Shown piece after piece: positions 1 through 8,529 of a DNA stretch of 12,171 nt (position 1 is its first letter; each line of letters begins with the position of its first letter). Under the pieces are notes generated by a model. The model saw only the letters and a list, made by a program, of their open reading frames with translations. It searched no databases and was not told the DNA's origin. Location: positions 1 through 12,171 of the forward strand of contig MU266822.1 in NCBI GenBank assembly GCA_021014945.1, in the 5' to 3' direction. The position numbers and the translations under genes are program-made. The DNA is from Leucogyrophana mollusca. Lineage: Eukaryota; Basidiomycota; Agaricomycetes; Boletales.

Positions 1-15
1 AATGATGGCGGACAT
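1..15 (-). CDS. First codons of an outward-facing second copy of the unknown right-edge gene (partial)
   Basis: On the minus strand, 15-1 reads ATG TCC GCC ATC ATT (MSAII), identical to the first five codons of the plus-strand ORF at 11678. It lies within the inverted-repeat arm and leaves the window. Only 15 bases are visible. That a full second copy exists to the left is inference from the repeat. Confidence 0.35.
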
Positions 16-298
16 AGCAGCGTTTGGCGAGCGTCAAGATATAATTAGCATTGTGAATGATTGGACGGCATCTGGTGACAGGATGTGGGGAAAATGAAAG
101 AGATGCGCGAGTGCATTGTGTTCATTTTAGTCATTGACATCATAAATGCTGGCATGCTGTAATGAGACAAATATAGCAAGCAAGGATCGTTTGGATGGGG
201 AATGAATGAATGGTGATCGTCCTGCGCTGTATTTGGAATGATAGGTTCGTCAATAATCCATGTTCTCGCTACCAAACACTTTTGGTGCGTGACACCGG
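1..298 (-). repeat. Left arm of ~290-bp inverted repeat
   Basis: The reverse complement of this stretch aligns with 11395-11692. Position 1 pairs with 11692 and the inner edge falls near 294-298. A hand alignment gives about 31 differences including one 1-bp indel, roughly 89-90% identity, and about 25 of the 30 substitutions are transitions. The arm runs off the left edge, so its true length is unknown. Its inner edge interrupts the Plavaka-type reading frame, which ends just inside the arm with residues SVW and a stop, the same ending the KDZ gene acquires in the other arm. The arm also carries an outward-facing start codon at 13-15. Confidence 0.9.
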
Positions 299-2604
299 AC
301 CTTTTTGCCATGAAGGAGTTGCCCAAATATGCTCATGTCGCATCCCACAGATACCACTGCCAGTGCTGTGGGGTCGATTGGACCGTAAAATGGTGCAGCC
401 GCCGAGTGGAAAACAGAAATTCTTCCCTCATACTGAGGGCATTCAGCAAGGGGAACATCCCAGGATGGACGAGGGTCATTGGGTGATAGCTGATCATGGA
501 GGAAGTGACAGGTGAGCCGGTGAAGAGCTGGCTGGTTGATCTGAATCGCCAGTGCATGTATTGCTAGTTGTTTGAGGACCTCTGACAGGCAGGTCCCAAT
601 GAGCATCCCCCATGAAGTAAAATCCACCCGTGAAGCAGCGATTTTGTCGAGTCGTTGGTTGGTGAGGAGCATCTGCCGGAGTGCATCCCACCGGTTCGAT
701 CTTCTCCAGGGCTCCTTCACGGCCTTGATATGCTTAGATTTGGTGATTGAAGAGCAGAGTCCATTCGGTGAGCCAAACATTCGAATAAGCATCACGTAGT
801 GTGACATTGAGTGTTGGCGTGGAAGGTTGAAATCAAATCAAATGCCGAGGACAATGAAAATTTGGTGATATTGGTGGAACCGGTCCAGCGCGTCCTGCGG
901 CTCACAGAGTGTTTCCTCGGTATGAAAATCCCGCTGAACTAGGTAACAAAACTCAAGGAATGCTCTGAATGTTCGCACAACATCTCAGGGGACGTGTCCT
1001 TTGATAGTGGGTAGATAAACCTAGTAGAATAGTCAATAATACACTGATATGATTGTAGAAATACAAACGCACCTTCATCAAGGCTTTGGAGTCATCTCTG
1101 GTCCACTGTTTGAATCCATGACCTTCAGGGAAACGGCGAAGTCCCGCGCAAGGTGCTACAGCTGCGATCCTGGTTTCATTTTCAATTGCTTGCCAGTGCA
1201 ACAAGTTTGCGCATTTGAAAAACTCACCTGTGGTCAATGTCATCCATAATTGTGGCTGCATCAGCCTTGGTATGATTGAGTTCAAGGTATTGCTGAACCC
1301 ACACTATGAGGTGGTCTTTACAAACACCTTTGATGAGTTGATGGAGTATGTCGGGGGCCATAATTTCACGAATATCGGCACGAGGGAAGCCATTTGTGAA
1401 TGGCTAAAGTTCAATGTTAGTATGATGAACACTGGTCTCGAAAAAACAAATTGACTCACGACGAGTTCGCCAACTATACCATACTCATCCCAGAGTATAC
1501 TTAGGTCCAATTCTTTGACTAAGACTTCTGTATGCTCATGTTCTCGCAGCATTCCACTGCCATCTAGATTCTTTGCAAATGCATTGCATCTACCGAGCGT
1601 ACTAGTTAGACCTAAAGGAACTATTTGCAATTAAAGGTACATACTTAGCACACTAGTCTTTTACGATGCATGCGAGGAGGACCTGCTCCTCATAGTCTGT
1701 GATGTACAGGCCTATGCCATATATCACTTTGCGGTAGTGACCATCCGCACACATAGCTACTTTGGGTGTCGTCATGGCAGGCTTCAGTGACTGTAAGATG
1801 GTTGATACAGAGGAATGGAAGAGTTGGTGTCGAAATTTCCTGAACTGGGGTGTTGGTGCATGCTCCTGTGTTGCTAAGAAAACGGGGCCACAGGTAAGCC
1901 TTACAGTGTGCCGTTGATACAGAAAACTCACTTTTGGGCATTGCGAGGAACCCCACGACAGCCACTGCATTTCGATGTGCACGCCGAACATTGTTATGAA
2001 CATTTCCGATTGACACGTAGATCAGATAATAGTCATTTTGACCAGTTGCTACCAACACAGTAGTCTTGTCACTCCTGAGAATCACTGGCACAAACATAGA
2101 GCCGTGCGTACTGGGATCTTTTGCGATCTCGTCCTATGTTGGGGATACAGTCAGTTAAATGCCTCTATTAAATAAGCAAAGATATAATACTGCATGTTTC
2201 CAAGCCCATTCCCCCAACATCAGATCCTGCCATTCTTGTTCGTCGTTCTCATCAAAGTCCCAATATGGTGCATAGTCCATCTGGCCGTTAAAGCTCGGAT
2301 TCGCGAGCATGTTCCGTACGACCTCCCGTGGATCACGGAAGGACACTTCATATCCAGCATCCATCCAGGGAGGGATATCCTGGTCGGGCCTTTCGCCATT
2401 GTAATGTACAGTAACCATTTGCCAAGGTATGCCACCAAGAGGAGTAGAATCAATAACTTTGTATAAGTTGTCATCATTGGAAAAAGGGGGCTTGATGTTG
2501 TGTGGGAGTAAAAGTGCAGCTATGAGATCGGAAAGCGTGTTAATGTTACTTGCAGATATTTGAGTTTTAACATAGAGAAACTCTACGAGCAGACCATATT
2601 GTAG
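250..2604 (-). pseudogene. Plavaka-type transposase pseudogene, truncated at both ends
   Basis: Several exons join in phase across GT-AG introns at 2134-2190, 1874-1931, 1590-1644, 1404-1459, 1170-1227 and 1021-1072 (52-58 nt). Recognisable blocks, N to C, are NPSFNGQMDYAPYWD, FVPVILRSDKTTVLVATGQ, NVHNNVRRAHRNAV, FRHQLFHSS, GHYRKVIYGIG, LWDEYGIVGELV, PFTNGFPRADIREIMAPD, GFKQWTRDDSKALMKVYLP, GSPNGLCSSITKSKHIKAV and TNQRLDKIAASRVDF. These are hallmarks of basidiomycete Plavaka transposases, recalled from memory. Disabling changes: TAG at 1653-1655 where the family has Trp, TGA at 985-987, TGA at 838-840, and a frame change near 375 (homology resumes as GICGMRHEHIWATPSWQ in another frame). The N-terminus stops at a TAA (2605-2607) with no upstream exon seen. 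The C-terminal domain is lost at the inverted repeat. Cut-and-paste transposase origin is well supported; no function is expected now. Confidence 0.85.
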
Positions 2605-2676
2605 TTATGGTACATTAAAAGGGTCTTATGACCAGATAGTAAAACATGCATCAATTGTGGTAACGATAATGTATTA

Positions 2677-2701
2677 TTGATATATCACTTTGATATATCA
2701 A
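2677..2701. repeat. Two adjacent TGATATATCA palindromes
   Basis: Perfect 10-bp palindromes TGATATATCA lie at 2678-2687 and 2691-2700, separated by 3 bp, with flanking T/A extending the second one. They sit about 75 bp upstream of the surviving Plavaka-type coding region. The same TGAT-NN-ATCA pattern recurs upstream of the KDZ gene and elsewhere, so these may be protein-binding sites; that role is inference. Confidence 0.7.
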
Positions 2702-2925
2702 CCGTCCTCGGGATACCTACCCGTTTTGGGCAGCTCTTTGCACTACCGGTACTACCCGGTACCACCCCGCTCTCTACTGGTTTCCACCGGGCCTATTTGG
2801 GTAGCTTGGGGCTTCCTGGAACCCGGCTTGATATAGAATACTGCACAATCTATCTTACAAGGCGAGATCACGCAGTGTTCTATGATCGCAACAGTTAATC
2901 AACGCACTGAGGACATCTTCTGAGG

Positions 2926-3095
2926 AGAACCATCCAGGCACTGGGGACTCCTGGCAGATTCTCTCAAGTCCACCAGGCACAACACTCTTAGTAGAATTTG
3001 TCAAAGTCTCTCAGGCACAATGCTTGAACTTAGTGGAAATTTTCTAAGTCCCCCAGGCATGGTACCCCTCTGAGATTTTTCTTTGAAGTCCAACC
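2926..3095. repeat. Imperfect tandem repeat, period about 39 bp, about four copies
   Basis: The core AAGTCnnnCAGGCAnnR recurs with CAGGCA words starting at about 2935, 2974, 3012 and 3054, a spacing of 38-42 bp. Copies two and three share CTTAGT[A/G]GAA[A/T]TTT downstream of the core; copy four has diverged to CTGAGATTTTT. A partial fifth copy (GAAGTCCAACC) follows at about 3084. It is a degenerate non-coding minisatellite. Confidence 0.75.
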
Positions 3096-3546
3096 ATCCC
3101 ATTTAAATTAACTCCGAGTCGAGAAACAATGCTTAGGAGTCAGCCGAGTGTGGAATGTCATATGAAACACAGTATATTATGCATTAAAATGATCACCGTT
3201 ATTGAACACAAGAAACTTCACAAGATATTTGTATATACTAGATTATACGACAAGGGGGGAAACAAGATATATGACGCATGATATCGAAGATTAATGATGT
3301 CAGTTATAGATCGTGAAGGTGACATTTAAGAGCGCTTTCGATGTCTGCAACGCAGAGTCAACAATAGTACATACATGGTGATGCAAACACTCACTTAGTG
3401 GTTCCACCTTGCCCAGCCTGGTGCCTCTCCACGACGGGGTAGTTCTCCTGGCCTATCTTGTTATCTCTCTCTCTTTGCATGTTTGGTATACGTGCATGCG
3501 ACAAGTGACGGTGCAACTCTTCAGCAGCTGACACAGACCCGTTTAT

Positions 3547-3750
3547 TGAAGACTGTCCGAGAGGTGTCACCACAGTGGACACCAGTGATTGCTGAGTTGT
3601 TCCCCCGGCAATATCTGGTGTTGTGAGCCCAGGCGGCATGTCTGCATTTTCTGTGAGTCCGAGGGATATCGCCGCAGTAGACACTGGTAATTGCTGGGTT
3701 ATTCCTCCCGCAATATCCAGTATTCCGAGCCCATGTGGCAAACTCACATT
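3547..3750 (-). repeat. 102-bp coding tandem duplication (34-residue unit, two copies)
   Basis: Minus-strand translation of 3750-3649 and 3648-3547 gives two consecutive 34-residue units sharing the pattern N-x-x-[LM]-P-x-G-L-x-x-x-DIAGG-x-TQQ-x-x-VST-x(4)-LG. The period is exactly 102 bp and in frame. It lies in the low-complexity C-terminal part of the 3326-6226 pseudogene. Confidence 0.85.
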
Positions 3751-4564
3751 GTCCGCGAGTGGCAAAGTGTCGTCCTTGGGGACATTGTGAGGGGCCAGCG
3801 GTGTGGTTATCTCGGCTGTGGGCTTGGTATGCACCAAGGGGATGTGGTCAGGGTGATGAGAATCCAGGACATTGCTCTAGGAATTGAGAGCGGGGTGGAT
3901 CTTTGGGTCCAGGTCGCTGGGAGGAAGGGTAATGGTACCCCAGTTATGGTTAAACTGTTGATCGACGACGTGATTGTCGACAGCGCAGTGAGCCTCAGGG
4001 TTATGGTTATCAGGAGTGTTGGGGACCTGGTTATTCACTGTGGGGGCCAGTCTAGATGCGTTGATGGAACATGCGGTAGCAGAGGAGGTGCCTCCGTTGG
4101 GGATCAGGAACTCGAAACTACCGGGGGCCTGGAAGGTGGACTTGACATTACTGTGGAGGTGGAGTTTCAACGCATGGTCGATTTCCTCGAGCAAGACAGG
4201 AGAAAGATTAACCGAGTCCCCAAAATTCCAGTTGAACTTGGCATCGCAAGACGGGGTTGGCGGCGCAGAGTTCACTAAAGTCTCGCTGTAATCACTCGAA
4301 GGCGTAAGTGATCAGGAGAAGTCAAAGGCACCACCATCCGGGATAGGCTCATAAAGCTCCGAGAGTCTGAATGGCATGTCCGGGGAAATGATAGGTTGCT
4401 GGGGCAATTCGCGATAATAGCCGGAAGGGTGACCGGCAGGTGGCGTTGGCAACAATGGCAGTGACACATTATTTTTGCGGCTGAAGTCGACCAGTGGTAT
4501 GAAAACTGATCCTAGTTCACCATTTTCGATGGGTTCAGCCAGATCTCGAGTGAATGATGCATTG

Positions 4565-4810
4565 TGGCATGGAAGGGGAGTATTTGCAGGGTTTTATGTA
4601 TCATTTTGAGCGAATGATACGTGAGGGAGAGGAGTTGTCGCAGGGTTTGATGTATCAGGATGGAGCATCAAACCCACACCTTCGAATGATGCATCACTTT
4701 GTGTGAATGGTGCAGCAGGGTGCGGGAAGGGTTTGATGTATCAGTGCAAAGCATCAAACTTTCGTGTTGAGTGGATGCATCAAAAGCGTGCCCGATTAAT
4801 GTATCAGATG
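4565..4810 (-). repeat. Degenerate minisatellite in the disordered region of the 3326-6226 pseudogene
   Basis: Repeated words TGATGTATCA, TGATGCATCA, GCATCAAAC and AATGATAC recur through this stretch. On the minus strand they encode imperfect copies of DTSNPATTPLP and SFAQNDT. One copy has TAA where another has TCA (DTSNP versus DT-stop-NP), an internal record of a nonsense change. Three perfect TGATNNATCA palindromes start at 4648, 4687 and 4734. Confidence 0.7.
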
Positions 4811-5690
4811 TCGAAGTGTCGTCACCCTCCAGCATGGTATAAAGAGTGTCCCCATCTGCAAGCGTCAAATCTCCAGCTTCTTCCTCTGCCCCACCAACTG
4901 CTGACTGTGTATCCCCACTGGTATCCTTAGCCTTCTCGACATCTGGAAGAGGCATCATATATAGGTCATGGTAAGTAATCAGTAAATGCCTCCCAATGAT
5001 AAATTGTGAGACTTACCGTAACTCTGCTTCAAATACAGGTCAAACGCCTCCATGGTCCTGTTGAACCCAGTATACAATTCCGAGAAGGTGGGTCGACCAT
5101 CAGGCCCGATGTGCAAACTGGGATGTGAGGGTAGCTAGATCAGTGTTGTCATACCAAACCGATGCTTACCTCCCTGGCCTCGGTTTACCTCCCCTCGACA
5201 GGTTGACACCTCCCATTAAGACAGTGATCGACCAGTTCAACGTTGGGTGGGCGTTCTTCATGAAGTTGGTGGTAATCGCGGGTAAGTCATTGATAACCCT
5301 GCAAAGGCATCTGGTGTGAGCAACGCATCCTGTTGGTGTGGTTTCAGTGATGACTTACAACTGTATCTGTGCAGGTGTGAGTTCCCCGGGAGTCTTGAGT
5401 GCTGCTTTCTTGGCCACCAGTATTGGTGAGTTCCTTTGCCTTCTGCCTGACCAACTCTTTTGTTTCCTCATCCTCTTTTGCATAAAGGTCTTTCACCATC
5501 TGTTGACGCACTTTTGCCAACTCATTACCGCTGATCGTCTTGTCCTTGCGCAGCTTGTCCAGTGTAGGTTTGATCTTCTCCTCGAAAACCATTTTTGAGT
5601 ATACTTCCACGGCTTGAGGTCCTCGGGAGGCTTTGACTGATGTTGCAAGAAGGTCGGCGGTCTCGGTGTGGTGGTAGGATTGCGATGGGA

Positions 5691-5707
5691 TTAGGGTTAG
5701 GGTTTAG
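5691..5707 (+). repeat. Short TTAGGG telomere-like run
   Basis: The plus strand reads TTAGGG TTAGGG TTTAG. TTAGGG is the usual fungal telomere unit. At only about 2.5 units it could be chance, a repair scar, or part of the coding remnant (it overlaps the in-frame TAA at 5704-5706). Confidence 0.5.
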
Positions 5708-6236
5708 AGAGGTTGTGCAAGGATCGGAGAGGTCGAGGAGCAAGGATGAGTAAGCCGGCTTGTGCCGGACATATAGACGCATTGCCATGTACAGAGTAGA
5801 GACAACACAACCATCTGCAAGGTGTCCAAGTCGTGGCTGCCAGTGTGCACCACTCCATCGGGACTTGCATGCTTCTTGGTGGCCGTTCTGGTATTGACAC
5901 CACACTTTGCCTCATTCCAAAACCACATTGCCAGTTGCTAATGATACCGTGTTATGTCAGTGACACTTTGAATTATGCCAAGCACGGCTTACCCCATCCC
6001 ATTTGGTCATGGCCGCTTGCAAGGCTTCTTCTTGCTCATGGGTAAGGAGGGACTTGTCGTTGTGGCCGAACAAAACCTGACACTCCGGAAATTTGGTGAA
6101 CTACACTGCACTGGCTGGTTTCCAAAATGCAGTAAATTTTTTTGAAGCCACCAATGGAGCGTAATGCTCAGTGTAATATGCCTTCAGCCATTCCAGCTGT
6201 TTGTTGTTAGCCCAATGTATTCCCATCTATTTTTAA

Positions 6237-6339
6237 GGTTAGCTCCCGGTACGGAGATAATGAATGTGTGTTGCTGACTTTTGCCATCTAATTTCAGGTC
6301 AGCTCCAACGGAGATAATGGAGATATGTTACTGACTTTA
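6237..6339. repeat. Imperfect ~60-bp tandem duplication just upstream of the 3326-6226 gene
   Basis: 6237-6282 and 6297-6339 share GGT[T/C]AGCTCC, ACGGAGATAATG and CTGACTTT in the same order, a period of about 58-60 bp. It lies within about 110 bp of the ATG at 6226, so it would fall in the promoter or 5' UTR. From here to 6518 no gene is seen, apart from a CCAAT plus TATATA-like word at about 6471-6490. Confidence 0.7.
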
Positions 6340-6518
6340 AGCTTTAGGTTTGTTGGTTAGCGTGGTGTCGGTAAATTGGAGCAAGTAAGCGAAATGAAAT
6401 GAGTGCGGTTTGCTGGATTTGCTTGTGTTTGGCTGGCTTGGAAGCTCACATGCATGGGCCAGGAAAGACTTCCAATGAAATGTATATACATTAAGTCAAG
6501 CGTTGACATGGGGGTATA

Positions 6519-7566
6519 CTAGATAAGTAGTGTATGTGCTGTCTGATAACGCAAGATCCCTCTCGTGTGTGCTTGAGATATTTTGCCTACCATACAACTA
6601 CATAATATATCCTCAACCATAAGGAGGATAGCGCGAACCCGTTTGGTTGTTGCCTGTGCTTCTGTGAAGTATCTGGAAAACCAACCACGGGAGTCCATGA
6701 TGCGGGCCTCAGCACGCGATGCACCCACCAGGATATCCCTGAGCCCGGATATCGTGGACTTAATCTTGAGCAGCGCTGTCCTCCCCAGATATGACCTCCC
6801 GGCATAAGGAATCGAGGAATGGCAATACTAAGTCTTCAATCAATGCTACTAGCTGATCAGCTACCAGAAGTAAGTCGCGGGGAAAGCTTCTGCGTCATAT
6901 TCAGCCTTCGTTATTCATGAGAAAGGATGAAACCAGCTTTTGCTGACTATGTCCTTCTGATGCAGTGAATATATTGTTGAGCGGGGAGCTAGAGATAGCT
7001 GGGACATTGGAGATGTTGTTGGGCGCAGAAGTGGAGCTGAGTTGAGCTATACTTATCACCACACCCATCCCCAAGAACCAAATGAAAAACGCACCTCATT
7101 GCTGCATCTGAGCATACCGGAGTCAAGTCCCCTTTGACAGGGACACTGACCCGGCTCCAGAGAGGCTGTGTGTCTGAGAGAAAGCCCTTTCCAGCATGTG
7201 GGTGGTGGTTGAAGGTAATTGGCAAGGATGCCTGCGCCAGGATAGAGCCCATGTTGCTCCATGTGCAAGGTCCCTGGACCTTGGTTGTGCTTGTCAAACG
7301 ACAAGGCTTATCCGAACTAAGAGGGAGTGGTGAGATCAATGAGTGAATGGGTCTGTGGGTAACATCATTTGCACCGTTGTGTTTGTCTCAACTGATACTT
7401 TGCCTTGAGTTTTTGGCTGATGCGGGTTTTGTTCCTGTGGGTGTGTTTCAGTTACGTGCAATAAAACAATGAATGGGTTCACTTACGCATCATAGTATTT
7501 TTGGCAGGATGCACGGGCAGCCGCAGCTTTCTCTTCATCGGTGTGGTGGAGGTGGGGCCGAGGCAT
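6519..7566 (-). pseudogene. Fragmented small basic/helical hypothetical protein gene
   Basis: Exon 1 (7566-7487) starts with ATG and reads MPRPHLHHTDEEKAAAARAS then CQKYYDA. A 52-nt GT-AG intron (7435-7486) joins it in phase to 7434-7365 (NKTRISQKLKAKYQLRQTQR), ending in TGA at 7365-7367. This N-terminus matches a basic motif (RxxYYxxNK..I..K..AKY) that I recall from short proteins multiplied in agaricomycete genomes near transposons. Further downstream, about 6800-6519, another frame reads a helical segment (ALLKIKSTISGLRDIL, then RVRAILLMVEDILC and GILRYQ) resembling that family's C-terminal half. The segment between, about 6810-7360, shows no clear exons, so the gene is probably broken or rearranged. 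Function unknown. The first two exons are much better supported than the extension. Confidence 0.45.
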
Positions 7567-8529
7567 GTCGGCGAGAGTTATGGATACGAACAACTGTGGC
7601 TATAATGGTGACTCAAAGTGTGGGTGCTGTTGTTTATGAGATTTATACAAGATTTACTAACAACTGCCCTTTATCCTCTCAGACTACGCTTTAAAACACC
7701 AGTAAGACACATTCTATGCGCCCAGGTATATTCCACTTGATGCAAGGGTCATAAATAACTAATGAATTCACTTGTAGGCCATGACCCCACCTCACCACGA
7801 TCATGGTGCACCACTTCCGGCTGTACTCCTTGAGGACGTCAAGTACACTGCGCAATGCGCATGGCACTACATATGCTGACGTTGAGCAGGCCGCTTACTT
7901 TCTGGTCGCCCCTTTTATCAAACTCTTGGACGGGCCTCCTCATACTGACGGAAAACTTTTGATTAAACAGGCACTACATATCCATCCTCCAGCTCTCCAA
8001 AGGTCTGGTGCAAACGACGGCAGGGAATACTCTATTAACAGCTATGGGAATGGACCAAACAGTGGTACATCAGTGAGTCAAACACTACTAGCAGCTGTGC
8101 GTGTGCTGATATAACTATGTGAAGCTGATGGCATTGGTGTGTCTACTGCTGCTTGACTTTATTTGATAGGTTAACTGACAGTAGGATTACGGTTTATATA
8201 TACTAGGGCCTGTGTGTTACATTATTCAATATACGTGATTTTGATGTATCATTGTTGTGTGATACATCATTCCAAGGCATTTGTGCAAACTTTAACGTGA
8301 ACGAAACATTGATATATCACTCCAGCCTCATTGAACCGCCTGCAGGGTGATACATTATCTGTGTGTCCTGTTTGCATCTGCACATTAATTTATTACTGAT
8401 AGTAGTTATGCAACACGAATCCTTCTTGCAAGGTATACTCCGAGGGATCCGCACTTCTTCGCGGCTCACGCAGGTTGAGGCCTGAGGGATATGGGGTCTC
8501 GCTCATCTGAATAGCCAGCAACGCCTTCA
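7567..8529. other. Spacer between divergent gene remnants
   Basis: No confidently recognised gene. A plus-strand open frame of 103 codons at 7803-8114 ends with a plausible-looking GREYSINSYGNGPNSGTSV stretch but has no known motif and no convincing partner exons. A TATATATA-type word lies at about 8193-8202, roughly 330 bp upstream of the KDZ start. The 8242-8357 palindrome cluster follows. The region would contain the divergent 5' control sequences. Confidence 0.5.
8242..8357. promoter_or_regulatory. Cluster of TGATNNATCA palindromes upstream of the KDZ gene
   Basis: TGATGTATCA at 8242-8251 and TGATACATCA at 8260-8269 are exact reverse complements of each other 8 nt apart, so they are two palindromic sites and also a 10-bp stem with an 8-nt loop. 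TGATATATCA follows at 8310-8319 and a near match, TGATACATTA, at 8348-8357. They lie 170-290 bp upstream of the KDZ ATG. A role as transposase or transcription-factor binding sites is inference. Confidence 0.55.

Larger units (their letters stand above)
2605..3325. other. Non-coding stretch between the two minus-strand pseudogenes
   Basis: No coding segment with family resemblance was found. An open frame at 2677-2898 (plus) begins inside the palindrome pair and shows no recognisable motif. The stretch holds the palindrome pair at 2677-2701, a GC-rich segment at about 2702-2830 rich in short CCGGTA/GGTACC-type self-complementary words, and the tandem repeat at 2926-3095. From 3120 to 3325 it is AT-rich and featureless apart from the end of the next pseudogene. 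The missing Plavaka N-terminal exons would be expected here but are absent. Confidence 0.6.
3326..6226 (-). pseudogene. Transposon-neighbourhood hypothetical protein, multi-exon pseudogene
   Basis: Start ATG is at 6226-6224 (MGIHWANNKQLEWLKAYYTE). Introns with good GT-AG ends: 5938-5992, 5299-5358, about 5135-5188, 4943-5016 and 3345-3394. The last splices to a short basic tail (HRKRS) ending in TAA at 3326-3328. Segments in order: a Trp-rich N-terminal helix region, EVYSKMVFEEKIKPTLDKL then a charged helical stretch, NDLPAITTNFMKNAHPTL, SLHIGPDGRPTFSELYTGF, then a long Ser/Thr/Pro-rich disordered half with PGSFEFL near its middle. It resembles an unnamed protein family repeatedly seen beside transposons in agaricomycetes (memory only); the function is unknown. 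Disruptions: TAG 6101-6103, TAA 5704-5706, TAA 4594-4596, TGA 4312-4314, TAG 3877-3879, frame changes near 5413 and 4700, and a phase mismatch at the intron near 5135. Confidence 0.7.

Noticed and set aside
45..326. 93-codon minus-strand open frame
   Set aside because: It resembles the 11419 frame only because both lie in the inverted repeat; no family motif is seen, and the Plavaka coding frame differs.
3691..4278. 195-codon plus-strand open frame
   Set aside because: Antisense to the low-complexity half of the 3326-6226 pseudogene; Val/Gly-rich composition is the complement of Pro/Thr/Asn codons, and no motif is present.
5691..5707. Evidence of a chromosome end or telomere fusion
   Set aside because: Only about 2.5 TTAGGG units, no head-to-head arrangement, and coding remnants continue on both sides.
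6989..7339. 116-codon minus-strand open frame
   Set aside because: No recognisable family; competing frames of similar length overlap it on both strands. Kept only as unexplained sequence within the broken small gene.
7803..8114. 103-codon plus-strand open frame
   Set aside because: No known motif, no supported splice partners, and other frames of the region are equally uninformative; described under the spacer instead of as a gene.
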